NCBI RefSeq assembly: GCF_019711655.1
Contig: NZ_JAIGNU010000003.1
Location: 186,001-250,000 of the forward strand
Direction: 5' to 3'
Source: Qipengyuania mesophila
GTDB lineage: Bacteria > Pseudomonadota > Alphaproteobacteria > Sphingomonadales > Sphingomonadaceae
Length of the DNA: 64,000 nucleotides
Part shown: one piece after another, positions 1 to 8,397 of the stretch
How positions within the stretch are numbered: position 1 is the stretch's first letter
Layout of the letters: each line of letters starts with the position of its first letter
Position numbers and translations under genes: made by a program
Notes under the pieces: model-generated
What the model saw: the letters and a program-made list of their open reading frames with translations, nothing else
What the model was told of the DNA's origin: nothing
The model's database searches: none

Positions 1-1
1 G

Positions 2-76
2 CGCGGCGAGGCGGCACGCGTGCTGCTCTATCTCTTCGAGCGCGATTTCGGCGTGAAGACGCTGCGCGGGGGCTAG
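2..76 (+). CDS. 3' end of an unidentified gene (partial)
   Basis: The window opens inside a reading frame that gives 24 residues ending in FGVKTLRGG before a TAG at 74-76. The codon use fits the neighbours, and its stop overlaps the stop of the convergent fructosamine kinase gene by about 4 nt, an arrangement common in this compact sequence. The tail is too short to assign to a family, so no function is proposed. Confidence 0.5.
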   Translation, partial: RGEAARVLLYLFERDFGVKTLRGG

Positions 77-879
77 AACCCGAGCCTGTCCAGATCGCTC
101 TCGGCCGCGGGACGATAACCCTCGCCGAAGAGACGAATGTGGATGAGCCACATCCACAGGCGATAGACCGGCAGCCGCTCGCGCCAGCCTGGGGAGAGGT
201 CGAGACGATCGAACAGCGCCCTGGGCGGCCCGTCGAAGACGGTCATCGCCGCGGCATCGACCTCGCGGTCGCCGTAATAGGCGCAGGGGTCGATCAGCGA
301 GGCCCTGGTGCCATTCCAGACTACGTTGCCGCCCCACAAATCGCCATGAACGAGCGCCACCGGCGGACGATCTGGAATGAGGTCGCCGAGCCGGGCTGCC
401 AGCGCTTCGACCCGCCGCGCCACCTCGGGAGCGAGTTCGGAGAGGTGGCAGAGCAGCCGGTTCTCCCGCCAGAAGTCTATCCAATTGGAATGACGCGTGT
501 TCGACACCGTCACGCGATGGAAGCCGTAATCTTCCGGCCAACCGAAATCCTCGTGCTGGGCGGCTCCGCGGAGTGGGTCGAGCGCCTCGGCGATCGCATC
601 CCAGGCGCGTCCGTTGAAGGGCTGTGATGGACCGACGTCCCCCAGCACCAGCCAGCCGTCCTTCTGGCCGACGATGGTTGGCACAGGCGCGCCCAGCGCA
701 CGGATCTCCTCGAGCATCCGGGCTTCGCAATCCACCAGAGGTCCTCCTTTTGCGACCAATGTGCTTCCGTCGGACAGGACTATCCGGCTGGCTCCCGAAA
801 TGTCGCCCCCGGCGAGCCTTTCCGAGCTACGGACCGTGCGCCCGCAAATGTCCGCTACGGCTTGCTCAAGCGTCGGCAT
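73..879 (-). CDS. fructosamine kinase family protein
   Basis: This 268-residue protein belongs to the fructosamine kinase/ketosamine-3-kinase family, part of the aminoglycoside-phosphotransferase-like kinase fold. Such enzymes phosphorylate sugar adducts on amines (protein deglycation). Visible signatures are the ATP-binding lysine in LVAKGG (about residue 44), the catalytic loop HGDLWGGN (178-185), and the family stretch IDPCAYYGDREVD (196-208), which carries the metal-binding Asp. The length is slightly short of the usual 285-290 residues. It is the last gene of a minus-strand group: its start overlaps the end of the phosphatase gene by 14 nt, which suggests translational coupling. The family call is firm; the physiological substrate is inferred. 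Confidence 0.88.
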   Translation of the reverse strand: MPTLEQAVADICGRTVRSSERLAGGDISGASRIVLSDGSTLVAKGGPLVDCEARMLEEIRALGAPVPTIVGQKDGWLVLGDVGPSQPFNGRAWDAIAEALDPLRGAAQHEDFGWPEDYGFHRVTVSNTRHSNWIDFWRENRLLCHLSELAPEVARRVEALAARLGDLIPDRPPVALVHGDLWGGNVVWNGTRASLIDPCAYYGDREVDAAAMTVFDGPPRALFDRLDLSPGWRERLPVYRLWMWLIHIRLFGEGYRPAAESDLDRLGF

Positions 880-1339
880 CGATCAGGATTGCGACGAGTG
901 CCTCCGCTCCGGCCTTCACGTCGAGCCAGGTCGCCTTGAAATTGTCCTCGCCGCCGTACCAGGGATCGGACAGTTCCCGACCCTCCTGTCCCGGCACGAT
1001 ATCCAGCAGCATCGCGGTCTTCGCCTTGCCGTCGCCCGGGTCGACCCGCGCGATATTGGCCATGTTCTGGCGATCCATGCCGAAGATGAAGTCGAACTCG
1101 TGGAAATCCCGCGCGGTAAGCTGCCGTCCCCGATAACCCGAGATGTCGATCCCGTGGCTCTGCGCCTCTTCGATACTGCGCGGATCGGGCGCTTCGCCGA
1201 CATGATAGTCGGCGGTCCCCGCGCTATCGACCTCGACCTCGACGCCGGCGTTTTTCGCCGCATCGCGGAATGCCGCTTCGGCGAGGGGAGAGCGGCAGAT
1301 GTTGCCGAGGCAGACGAACAGGACACGCGGGGTGGGCAT
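866..1339 (-). CDS. low-molecular-weight protein-tyrosine phosphatase
   Basis: This cytoplasmic phosphatase of about 157 residues has the P-loop CLGNICRS near its N-terminus (nucleophile Cys10, Arg16 of the CX5R motif) and the general-acid loop DPWYGG near the C-terminus, both diagnostic of the LMW-PTP family. The frame could open further upstream at a TTG (1375). ATG 1339 is preferred because it puts the P-loop at the usual distance and has an AAGGT-type ribosome site just upstream. It lies between the diguanylate cyclase and fructosamine kinase genes on the same strand, probably in one transcript. Substrates cannot be told from sequence. Confidence 0.9.
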   Translation of the reverse strand: MPTPRVLFVCLGNICRSPLAEAAFRDAAKNAGVEVEVDSAGTADYHVGEAPDPRSIEEAQSHGIDISGYRGRQLTARDFHEFDFIFGMDRQNMANIARVDPGDGKAKTAMLLDIVPGQEGRELSDPWYGGEDNFKATWLDVKAGAEALVAILIDADA

Positions 1340-1378
1340 GGCGCCGACCTTGTCTGCCAGCACCGCGAAGCGCAAGCC

Positions 1379-2578
1379 TCAGGCGGCGCGACGGACCTGG
1401 TTGCGACCGCCAGTCTTGGCTTCGTAGAGCGCCGCGTCGGCGCGCGCGAGAAGGTGGTCGAGGTCGTCGCCTGGCTGGAAGGCGGCGACTCCGACGCTGA
1501 CAGTGAAGGGGATGATCGCGTCGCCGTGGACGACCGGGCGATCGGCGATCCCGTGACGCAGCCGCTCGCACACCATCGCCGCCGTCTCCAGGTCGGCCCG
1601 CGGGAAGATGACCGCGAATTCCTCGCCGCCGATCCGCCCGACGAGGTCGCGCTTGCGCAGGCTCTGGCCAGCACGCCGGGCGACCTCGCGGATGACACCG
1701 TCGCCCGCCGGATGGCCGAAGCGATCGTTGATCTGCTTGAAATGATCGATGTCGAAAATGGCCAGGCTGAGCGGGCGTGCGGGGTCGGTCACGGCGCGTT
1801 CGATCGAGCGCTCGAGCGCGTCGATGAAGCTCCTCCGGTTGGGCAGTCCGGTCAGCGCGTCGGTGGACGCGCTGCGCTGCAACGCACGCCGGGCGTCGGC
1901 TTCCGCATCGAGTGCTTGGCGCACATAGATGGTGGCCACCACGGTCAGGGCGAGCAGGAGGACACCGATGGCCGTCAGCACATATTGGTAGCGCTCGTTC
2001 GCCACAGCAAGCCGTCTTGCCTTCAAGGTCCGTTCGGCCAGCAACCGGCGTTCGGTGAGCTCGATGGCGTCGAGGACAGAGAGAATCCGGTCGAGCGAAG
2101 TCTTGCCCTCGCCTTGCTTCACGCTCGCGATCGCGTCGGCCTTGCGCCCGCTGCGTTGGAGCGCGAGCAGCGCTTGCAACCTCGTATCGAACGATGTGAG
2201 TTCGCGCTCGAGCGCGTCGATGCGCAACAGTTGCTCGGGATTGTCGGCGGTCAATGTCACCAGCCTTGCCAGGCTAGTTTCACCTTGCGCAACCCCTTGG
2301 AAATAGGGTTCGAGGAAGCGTTCGTCGTCGGTCAGCAGGAAGCCGCGCTCGCCGCGCAGCTTGGACAGCGAGGCCGTGCGCAGGCGATCGGTCTCGATCA
2401 GGACTTCGAGCGTGTGGACCTGCCACTGCTCGGCAATACCGCGCTCCTTTGCGGAGCGCATGGCGCTGAGGCTTGCACCGGCGAGCAGGATCGCCAGCAG
2501 CCCGACGCAGGCGATGAGGAAATAGCTCCGCCAGTCCGACCGCTGCGAGCGTCGCGCAACCTGTTTCGCGAGCCACAT
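1379..2578 (-). CDS. diguanylate cyclase with CHASE3 sensor domain
   Basis: This 399-residue membrane protein is predicted to make cyclic di-GMP. It has a transmembrane helix at about 20-42, a periplasmic helical region resembling CHASE3 (TDRLRTASLSKLRGERGFLL, 63-82), a second transmembrane helix at about 198-220, and a C-terminal GGDEF domain. The active-site loop reads GGEEF (317-321), a functional variant. An RxxD inhibitory site (RKRD, 308-311) sits five residues before it, so product inhibition is likely. No EAL domain is present. The gene heads the minus-strand group that continues with the phosphatase. The CHASE3 ligand is unknown. Confidence 0.9.
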   Translation of the reverse strand: MWLAKQVARRSQRSDWRSYFLIACVGLLAILLAGASLSAMRSAKERGIAEQWQVHTLEVLIETDRLRTASLSKLRGERGFLLTDDERFLEPYFQGVAQGETSLARLVTLTADNPEQLLRIDALERELTSFDTRLQALLALQRSGRKADAIASVKQGEGKTSLDRILSVLDAIELTERRLLAERTLKARRLAVANERYQYVLTAIGVLLLALTVVATIYVRQALDAEADARRALQRSASTDALTGLPNRRSFIDALERSIERAVTDPARPLSLAIFDIDHFKQINDRFGHPAGDGVIREVARRAGQSLRKRDLVGRIGGEEFAVIFPRADLETAAMVCERLRHGIADRPVVHGDAIIPFTVSVGVAAFQPGDDLDHLLARADAALYEAKTGGRNQVRRAA

Positions 2579-2667
2579 CAGATGAAAATCCCGGGCATGC
2601 GACTACCGTGGACGCGACGTGGTTAAGATCGCGCTAACTTCGCCGGCGGAGGGCCGGGTGGGCACGC

Positions 2668-4617
2668 TCAGCGATTGTGCCGCCCCTCGATCAGCGCGTC
2701 CACCACACCGGGATCGGCCAGCGTCGACGTATCGCCGAGCGAGCCGAACTCGTTCTCGGCGATCTTGCGGAGGATGCGGCGCATGATCTTGCCGCTGCGG
2801 GTCTTGGGCAGGGCCGGGGTGAAGTGAAGGTGATCGGGCGTTGCGATCGGGCCGATTTCGCTGCGCACATGCGCGCGCAATTCGGCGGTAAGATCCTCGT
2901 TCTCCTCCTCTCCGGCATTGAGCGTGACGTAGCAGTAGATACCCTGGCCCTTGATGTCGTGCGGGAAGCCGACGACTGCCGCCTCGCTGACCTTGGGATG
3001 GAGCACCAGCGCGCTTTCCACCTCGGCGGTACCCATGCGGTGGCCCGAGACGTTGATGACATCGTCGACCCGCCCGGTGATCCAATAGTAGCCGTCCTCG
3101 TCGCGGCGGCAGCCGTCGCCGGTGAAATACTTGCCCTTGTAGGTGCTGAAATAGGTCTGCACGAAGCGCTCGTGATCGCCGTAGACGGTGCGCGCCTGGC
3201 CAGGCCAGCTGCGAGTGATGCACAGATTTCCCTCGGTCGCGCCGTCCAGGATCGTACCTTCATTGTCGACCAGCTGCGGGCAGACACCGAAGAAGGGGCG
3301 GCCCGCGCTGCCCGGTTTCATGTCGTGCGCGCCGGGCAGCGTGGTGATCATGCAACCGCCGGTCTCGGTTTGCCACCAGGTGTCGATCACCGGCAGCTTA
3401 CCCTTGCCGACGGTCTCGTGATACCAGCGCCAGGCCTCGGGATTGATCGGCTCGCCCACGCTGCCGAGCAGGCGCAGGCTCGAGAGGTCGTGCCTGGTGA
3501 CGTGGCTGTCGCCCTCGCGCATCAGCGCGCGGATGGCGGTGGGGGCGGTGTAGAAGATGTTGACCTTGTGCTTCTCGCACACCGCCCAGAAGCGGTCGTG
3601 GTCGGGATAGTTGGGCACGCCCTCGAACATCAGCGCGGTCGCACCGTTCTGCAGCGGACCGTAGACGATGTAGCTGTGCCCGGTGACCCAACCGATATCG
3701 GCGGTGCACCAGAAGATTTCGCCCTCGCGATAGTCGAAGATGTAGCGGAAAGTGGTTTCGGTCCATACCGCGTAGCCGCCCGTGGTGTGGAGCACGCCCT
3801 TGGGCTTGCCGGTCGATCCCGAGGTATAAAGGATGAAGAGCGGGTCCTCCGCCTTCATCGGTTCGCAGGGGCAGGTGTCGGAAACGTCGGCGGACAGCTC
3901 GTGATACCAGTGATCGCGGCCTTCGGTCATCGCAATTTCGCCGCCGGTGTGGCGCAGCACGAGTACAGCCTTGGCGGAGACTTTCTTCAGCGCGACATCG
4001 ACATTGGCCTTGAGCGGAATGCGCTTGCCGCCGCGCAGCCCCTCGTCGGCAGTTACGATCCAGTCGCTCGCGCAATCCTCGACCCGGCCGGCGATCGCCT
4101 CGGGGCTGAAGCCGCCGAAGATGACCGAATGCACCGCTCCGATCCGCGCACAGGCGAGCATGGCGAAGGCACCCTCGGGCACCATCGGCATGTAGATAGT
4201 GACGCGGTCGCCCTTCGCGACACCCATCTTCTTGAGCGTGTTCGCCATGCGGACGACTTCCGCCTGAAGCTCGGCATAGGTGATCCGGCGGACCTCGCCC
4301 TGCGGATCGTCTGGCTCGAAGATCAGCGCGAGGCGATCGCCATGGCCGGCCGCGACATGGCGGTCGACGGCATTGTGGCAGATGTTGAGGACGCCGTCCT
4401 CGAACCACTTGATCGAGACGGGGTCGAAGGACCAGTCGGCCACGGTCGTCGGCGGAGTGAACCAGTCCAGTCGTTCGGCTTGCCCCGCCCAGAAGGCGTC
4501 ACTGTCCTCGATGCTGCGGGCGTAGAGCGCCTGATAATCCTCGAGTGTGCAATTGGTGCCCTCGATCGCCGCCTGGGGACGCCGTACCCATTCCGAACGA
4601 TCCGTCGCCTCGGTCAT
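2668..4617 (-). CDS. acsA: acetyl-CoA synthetase
   Basis: This is a full-length AMP-forming acetate:CoA ligase (649 residues; the family is usually 645-655). It activates acetate, through acetyl-adenylate, to acetyl-CoA. The adenylation P-loop [11 protein letters not shown] lies near the middle, the WWQTETGG motif follows, and the C-terminal [11 protein letters not shown] carries the lysine that family members have acetylated for regulation. A GAGGAG ribosome site precedes the ATG. The gene stands alone on the minus strand and is divergent from the TonB receptor. With isocitrate lyase at 52 kb it allows growth on acetate or acetyl-CoA sources. A GCAAA/TTTGC inverted repeat lies about 50 nt upstream. 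Confidence 0.97.
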   Translation of the reverse strand: MTEATDRSEWVRRPQAAIEGTNCTLEDYQALYARSIEDSDAFWAGQAERLDWFTPPTTVADWSFDPVSIKWFEDGVLNICHNAVDRHVAAGHGDRLALIFEPDDPQGEVRRITYAELQAEVVRMANTLKKMGVAKGDRVTIYMPMVPEGAFAMLACARIGAVHSVIFGGFSPEAIAGRVEDCASDWIVTADEGLRGGKRIPLKANVDVALKKVSAKAVLVLRHTGGEIAMTEGRDHWYHELSADVSDTCPCEPMKAEDPLFILYTSGSTGKPKGVLHTTGGYAVWTETTFRYIFDYREGEIFWCTADIGWVTGHSYIVYGPLQNGATALMFEGVPNYPDHDRFWAVCEKHKVNIFYTAPTAIRALMREGDSHVTRHDLSSLRLLGSVGEPINPEAWRWYHETVGKGKLPVIDTWWQTETGGCMITTLPGAHDMKPGSAGRPFFGVCPQLVDNEGTILDGATEGNLCITRSWPGQARTVYGDHERFVQTYFSTYKGKYFTGDGCRRDEDGYYWITGRVDDVINVSGHRMGTAEVESALVLHPKVSEAAVVGFPHDIKGQGIYCYVTLNAGEEENEDLTAELRAHVRSEIGPIATPDHLHFTPALPKTRSGKIMRRILRKIAENEFGSLGDTSTLADPGVVDALIEGRHNR

Positions 4618-4723
4618 GCCGTATTTCTCCTCTTCCGGAGGCCATCTCTAGGCATTCGGCGCCGCAGTGCAAACGCCTAGCTTTGCCTCGCCTTCCGGAA
4701 ATGGACGCGTTAGGCATGCGACG

Positions 4724-6736
4724 ATGGTGATTTCACGAAAACTGCAGCCTGTCGGTATTCTCGTCCTGGCGATGGCACAGCCTGCGTTCGCACAGGAGGG
4801 CGATCCGGTGATCGTTGTGACGGGCGAGGGGCTGGACGAGACTCCCGCGCTTCCCGCTTACGACAGCCAGACCATCGACCGCGAGCAATTGCTTTCGGTC
4901 CCGTCGGGACGGATCGAGGATGCGCTTTCCTCCGTTGCAGGGTTCCAGCAGTTCCGCCGGTCGGACAGCCGTTCGGCCAATGCCTCGGCGCAAGGGGTGA
5001 CGCTGCGGGCACTGGGCGGCAATGCCACCAGCCGCGCGCTGGTGCTGCTCGACGGCGTACCGATGAGCGATCCCTTCTTCGGCTACATCCCGTTCAGTGC
5101 GCTCGCGCCCGAGCGGATGGCGCAGGTCCGCGTGACGCGTGGCGGGGGATCGGGACCCTTCGGGGCAGGCGCGCTAGCGGGGACGATCGAACTTACCAGC
5201 GCAGGGATCGAGGACCTGGCGGGGGTCGCCGGGCACGCGCTTGTCAACGATCGCGGCGAGAGCGAGGCGTCCGCCAGTGTGGGTACGCGGCTCGGTAGCG
5301 GCTTCGCCGTAGTCTCCGCTCGCTGGGATCGCGGCGAGGGCTTCTTCACGACGCCCGAGGCCGACCGCGTGCCGCAATCGGCGCGCGCCGCCTTCGATGG
5401 CTGGTCGGCGCAGCTCCGCGGCGTCGCCCCGCTGTCGGAAGACATCGAGCTGCAGGTGAGGGGCTTAGCCTTTCGCGACGAACGGACTTTGCGCTTCGAA
5501 GGTGCGGACAGCAGCATCGAGGGTCAGGATGCGAGCCTGCGGCTGGTCGGGCGGGGCGAATGGGCCTTCGATGCGCTGGCCTATGTCCAGGCGCGCAACT
5601 TCACCAATGTGGTGGTGAGTTCGACGCGCTTCGTGTCCGTGCTCGACCAGCGCAACACTCCCGCTACCGGCCTCGGCGGCAAGTTCGAGCTGCGCCCACC
5701 GGTGGGGGAGGACCATGTGCTCCGGCTGGGTGTCGACTACCGACGCGCGGACGGCGAATTGTTCGAGACCGCTATCAGCGCATTTTCGGGCCAGGTCACC
5801 GCGCGCCGCCATGCCGGGGGCGCCAACACCGATCTCGGTCTCTTCGTCGAGGACGACTGGAGCCTCCTCGGTGCGCTGACGCTGACTGCCGGGGCGCGGC
5901 TCGACCGCTGGACGATCCGCGACGGCTTCTACAGCGAGCGCGATGCGGACGGGCTGCCGGTCGTGGCGGAGACCTATCCGGACAGGACCGGCTGGAAGGG
6001 GTCCTTCCGCGGCGGCTTGCTCTATCGCGCGAGCGATGCGCTTGCGCTGCGCGCTGCGGCCTATACCGGACTCCGCCTCCCCACGCTCAACGAGCTCTAC
6101 CGCCCCTTCGTCGTCTTTCCCGTGGTCACACAGGCTAATTCCGCGCTGCAGAACGAAACGCTCGAAGGTTTCGAGGCGGGGATCGAACTCTCTCCTGCCC
6201 GACAGGTCACGCTTTCGCTGACCGGCTTCGACAACCGCGTGAAGGATGCGATCGCCAACGTCACGATCGGTACCAATTTGCGCCAGCGGCAGAATATCGA
6301 CGCGATCCATGCGCGCGGGGTCGAGGCGGGGCTAAAGGCCGAATTCGGCAGGCTCGGGCTCAATGCGTCGGTCGCCTGGACCGATGCCGAGGCGCAGGGC
6401 TCGGGCTTCGCCGCCGCGCTTGATTGCAATCGGCCGGCACAAACGCCCCGTTTTTTGGCCGGGGCGACGCTATCCTATCGCCCGTCCGAGGACTGGCTGT
6501 TCTCGGCGACGCTGCGGCACGTCGGGGCGCAGTTCGAGGACGATCTCGAGACCGACATCCTGCCCTCCGCGACCACGTTCGACGCTTATGCGCAGATCCC
6601 GCTCGGGCGGCAGGTCGCACTGGTGCTGCGCGGCGAGAACCTGACCGACGAAACCATCGTGACGCGCAACCAGGGCGGGTCGATCGACCTCGGCGTGCCG
6701 CGCACGCTGTGGGCCGGACTGAAGCTCGGTCTCTAG
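4724..6736 (+). CDS. TonB-dependent outer membrane receptor
   Basis: This TonB-dependent receptor of 670 residues has a signal peptide ending at AQPAFA-Q, an N-terminal plug (roughly 45-170, with RALVLLDGVP and the glycine-rich VTRGGGSGPFGAGALAG) and a C-terminal beta-barrel ending in aromatic-Lys-Leu-Gly-Leu. An upstream ATG at 4667 is in frame, but ATG 4724 places the signal peptide at the N-terminus and is preferred. Such receptors import iron chelates, cobalamin or other large solutes using TonB energy. Neighbours (acs, ompW) give no substrate clue, and I saw no clear Fur-type operator. Substrate unassigned. Confidence 0.9.
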   Translation: MVISRKLQPVGILVLAMAQPAFAQEGDPVIVVTGEGLDETPALPAYDSQTIDREQLLSVPSGRIEDALSSVAGFQQFRRSDSRSANASAQGVTLRALGGNATSRALVLLDGVPMSDPFFGYIPFSALAPERMAQVRVTRGGGSGPFGAGALAGTIELTSAGIEDLAGVAGHALVNDRGESEASASVGTRLGSGFAVVSARWDRGEGFFTTPEADRVPQSARAAFDGWSAQLRGVAPLSEDIELQVRGLAFRDERTLRFEGADSSIEGQDASLRLVGRGEWAFDALAYVQARNFTNVVVSSTRFVSVLDQRNTPATGLGGKFELRPPVGEDHVLRLGVDYRRADGELFETAISAFSGQVTARRHAGGANTDLGLFVEDDWSLLGALTLTAGARLDRWTIRDGFYSERDADGLPVVAETYPDRTGWKGSFRGGLLYRASDALALRAAAYTGLRLPTLNELYRPFVVFPVVTQANSALQNETLEGFEAGIELSPARQVTLSLTGFDNRVKDAIANVTIGTNLRQRQNIDAIHARGVEAGLKAEFGRLGLNASVAWTDAEAQGSGFAAALDCNRPAQTPRFLAGATLSYRPSEDWLFSATLRHVGAQFEDDLETDILPSATTFDAYAQIPLGRQVALVLRGENLTDETIVTRNQGGSIDLGVPRTLWAGLKLGL

Positions 6737-6747
6737 CCTCGGGTGGC

Positions 6748-6800
6748 TGCGTTCCCCGGCGGTCGGGCCGGGGAACGCATCGGGCCCCCCATGGCCCGAT
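6748..6800. terminator. tandem hairpins between convergent genes
   Basis: Two adjacent inverted repeats fill the gap between the convergent TonB receptor and ompW genes. The first is a perfect 13-bp stem (6748-6760 with 6767-6779) around a 6-nt loop. The second is an 8-bp stem (6779-6786 with 6793-6800) that reaches the ompW stop codon. There is no U-tract on either side, so it is not a textbook intrinsic terminator. Position and strength suggest a bidirectional transcription stop or an RNA 3'-end stabiliser. Confidence 0.6.
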
Positions 6801-7471
6801 CAGAAGCGGTAGGACACGCCCGCGCTGAGCACCCAGGGATCGAGCTTGTGCTCGGTCTCGATTGCCAGCGTGTTGCCGGCGTACCAGCGCGCGGTGGTGT
6901 CGATGAAATAGCGCTTGGCATCCACCGTGATGCCGAGCCCGCTGTCGCCAATGGCGATGTCGGCGCCGCCCTGCAGCACGAGGCCGAATTCGTCCGACAG
7001 CGTTGTCCGCGTGACGCCGAGCGGGATGGTGGCCGCGCCCGGCTCGACATCGATCCACCAGAAATAGGTCGCACCCGCGCCGAGATAGGGTTTCACCCCG
7101 CCGAGGTCGAAATGATACTTCGCGGTGAGGGTGGCAGGGATGACCTTGGCGTCGGATACCAGTTGCGCACCCGGCAGCCCAGCGACCGCGTCGACATCGT
7201 GCTGAGTGACGCAGCAGATCGTCTCGATCGAGAAGTTCGGGCTGACGAAATATTCGACTGCGAACGTCGGCACGAAATTGTCGCTCGCCTCGGTCTGCGT
7301 ACCTGCGGGCAGGCCGACGAGGTCGGTGTTGACGGCGGTGATCTTCCCGTCGGTCGCGACATAGGTCCCGAGCAGCTTGACCTGCACCTTGCCCTCGTCG
7401 TCCCGAGCTTGCGCTGCGGGTGCGGCGAGCGTTGCGACTCCGGCGAATGCCGCCGCGAGCACCTTTTTCAT
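6800..7471 (-). CDS. ompW: OmpW family outer membrane protein
   Basis: This 223-residue protein has a signal peptide (MKKVLAAAFAGVATLAAPAAQA) and an eight-strand barrel pattern typical of OmpW: an early VKLLGTYV strand, the central FVPTFAVEYFVSPNFSIET segment, LGAGATYFW, and a C-terminal strand ending SAGVSYRF. OmpW proteins form small channels for hydrophobic or small solutes. In enterobacteria ompW is activated by FNR. Here an FNR box lies in the 143-bp gap shared with the divergent Crp/Fnr regulator, about 100 nt from this ATG, which fits activation of ompW from that site. A GGAAG ribosome site precedes the ATG. Confidence 0.88.
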   Translation of the reverse strand: MKKVLAAAFAGVATLAAPAAQARDDEGKVQVKLLGTYVATDGKITAVNTDLVGLPAGTQTEASDNFVPTFAVEYFVSPNFSIETICCVTQHDVDAVAGLPGAQLVSDAKVIPATLTAKYHFDLGGVKPYLGAGATYFWWIDVEPGAATIPLGVTRTTLSDEFGLVLQGGADIAIGDSGLGITVDAKRYFIDTTARWYAGNTLAIETEHKLDPWVLSAGVSYRF

Positions 7472-7565
7472 TTCGATCTTCCTTCGCGCCGCAGCGGCCG
7501 CCCTATGCGGCCCAGGATGTTTGCAGCGTCGAGTGTCGGGCTAACGCGCTAAAATTCGCGCGGCA

Positions 7566-7579
7566 TTGATCTGGATCAA
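7566..7579. promoter_or_regulatory. FNR/FixK box between ompW and the Crp/Fnr regulator
   Basis: TTGATCTGGATCAA is a perfect match to the FNR/Anr/FixK consensus TTGAT-N4-ATCAA. Its centre is 42.5 bp from the ATG of the regulator on the plus strand and about 100 bp from the ompW ATG on the minus strand. At that distance it sits too close to the regulator start for a class II activator site with a normal leader. It could instead activate ompW and autoregulate (repress) the regulator. Confidence 0.85.
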
Positions 7580-7614
7580 GGAGTTCACCGGGCGAACCGG
7601 CGAGAGGGAAAGTC

Positions 7615-8316
7615 ATGACCACTCTCTCCCATCCCTTCGAACAATTTGCCGAGCGTGTGCTGCCGTCGACTCTGGGCGAGGACGTGCGGTGCGGCTTCCA
7701 CATGCTCGCCCGATGCCATCCCCTTGCCCGTGAGGCCTCGCTCGATTTCGCGGAGCGGAGCGAGCAGATCGTCTTCGTCGTTCGGGGCGCGACCAAGCTG
7801 GTGGCGCACGCTTCCGAATCGCGCGACCAGGTCGTGGCCTTCCACTTCGCCGGCGAGGTCTTCACCGTCCCCGAGCCCGACAATTACTCCTATTCGGTCT
7901 GCGCCCTGCGCGAATGCGAGCTGCTCACCTTCGCCTCGCCCGAGTTTCTCCGCCTGGCTGAAGGGGAGGCGGAGATCATGCGGCAGCTTCTCGACAGCAC
8001 GAAGCTTTCGCTGCGTCGCTGCCGGGAAAAGACAATTGCGCTGGGGCGCAAGACCGCAGGCGAGCGGGTCGCGGTCTTTTTGCTCGGCATGGCTCGCCGG
8101 ATTGGGGTCGAGCAGGACGGGAGGGTTGCACTCGAACTGCCTATGTCTCGCCGAGACATCTCTGAGAGCCTTGGTCTGACCATCGAGACAGTCAGTCGGC
8201 AATTGAGCAAGCTCAAGGACGATGGTGTGATCGAGACGACGGGTCGCTCGGGAATCGTCCTGCTGGATTGCCCCGATCTCCAGCGGCGCGCCGGGTTCCT
8301 GAAACGCACCGCCTGA
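7615..8316 (+). CDS. Crp/Fnr family transcriptional regulator (FixK/FnrL type)
   Basis: This 233-residue regulator has an N-terminal cNMP-binding-like beta-roll and a C-terminal Crp-type helix-turn-helix (MSRRDISESLGLTIETVSRQ, about 176-195). The recognition element ETVSR is that of FNR-class proteins that read TTGAT-N4-ATCAA, and three such boxes lie in this locus. The Cys set does not match E. coli FNR: Cys26 and Cys34 are seven residues apart and the central ones are Cys96 and Cys101, so there is no CX2CX5C iron-sulfur cluster motif. It may be FixK-like, with oxygen sensing elsewhere, or use another cysteine arrangement. The ATG has a GAGAGGG ribosome site. It lies immediately upstream of cco and probably controls it. 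Confidence 0.88.
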   Translation: MTTLSHPFEQFAERVLPSTLGEDVRCGFHMLARCHPLAREASLDFAERSEQIVFVVRGATKLVAHASESRDQVVAFHFAGEVFTVPEPDNYSYSVCALRECELLTFASPEFLRLAEGEAEIMRQLLDSTKLSLRRCREKTIALGRKTAGERVAVFLLGMARRIGVEQDGRVALELPMSRRDISESLGLTIETVSRQLSKLKDDGVIETTGRSGIVLLDCPDLQRRAGFLKRTA

Positions 8317-8331
8317 CTTCTTTTCCAAAAA

Positions 8332-8345
8332 TTGATCTGGATCAA
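8332..8345 (+). promoter_or_regulatory. FNR/FixK box of the cco operon promoter
   Basis: TTGATCTGGATCAA occurs again, identical to the box at 7566-7579. Its centre is 59.5 bp before the ccoN ATG. A class II site at -41.5 would put the start of transcription near 8380, giving a leader of about 18 nt that includes the GGACGGAG ribosome site. A weak -10 (CCTAAC) lies at the expected place. This is the expected anaerobic/microaerobic promoter of ccoNOQP. Confidence 0.88.
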
Positions 8346-8397
8346 TGCGAGCGGTGGCCGTGCCGCCTAACCAGCAAGAAACGGACGGAGAATTTTG

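Noticed and set aside
614..2626. 670-residue plus-strand frame
   Set aside because: It is antisense to the fructosamine kinase, phosphatase and cyclase genes, which have clear motifs. It arises from the strong third-position GC bias; the translation is low-complexity and matches no family pattern.
2677..4680. 667-residue plus-strand frame
   Set aside because: Antisense shadow of acetyl-CoA synthetase with no start signal or recognisable domain.
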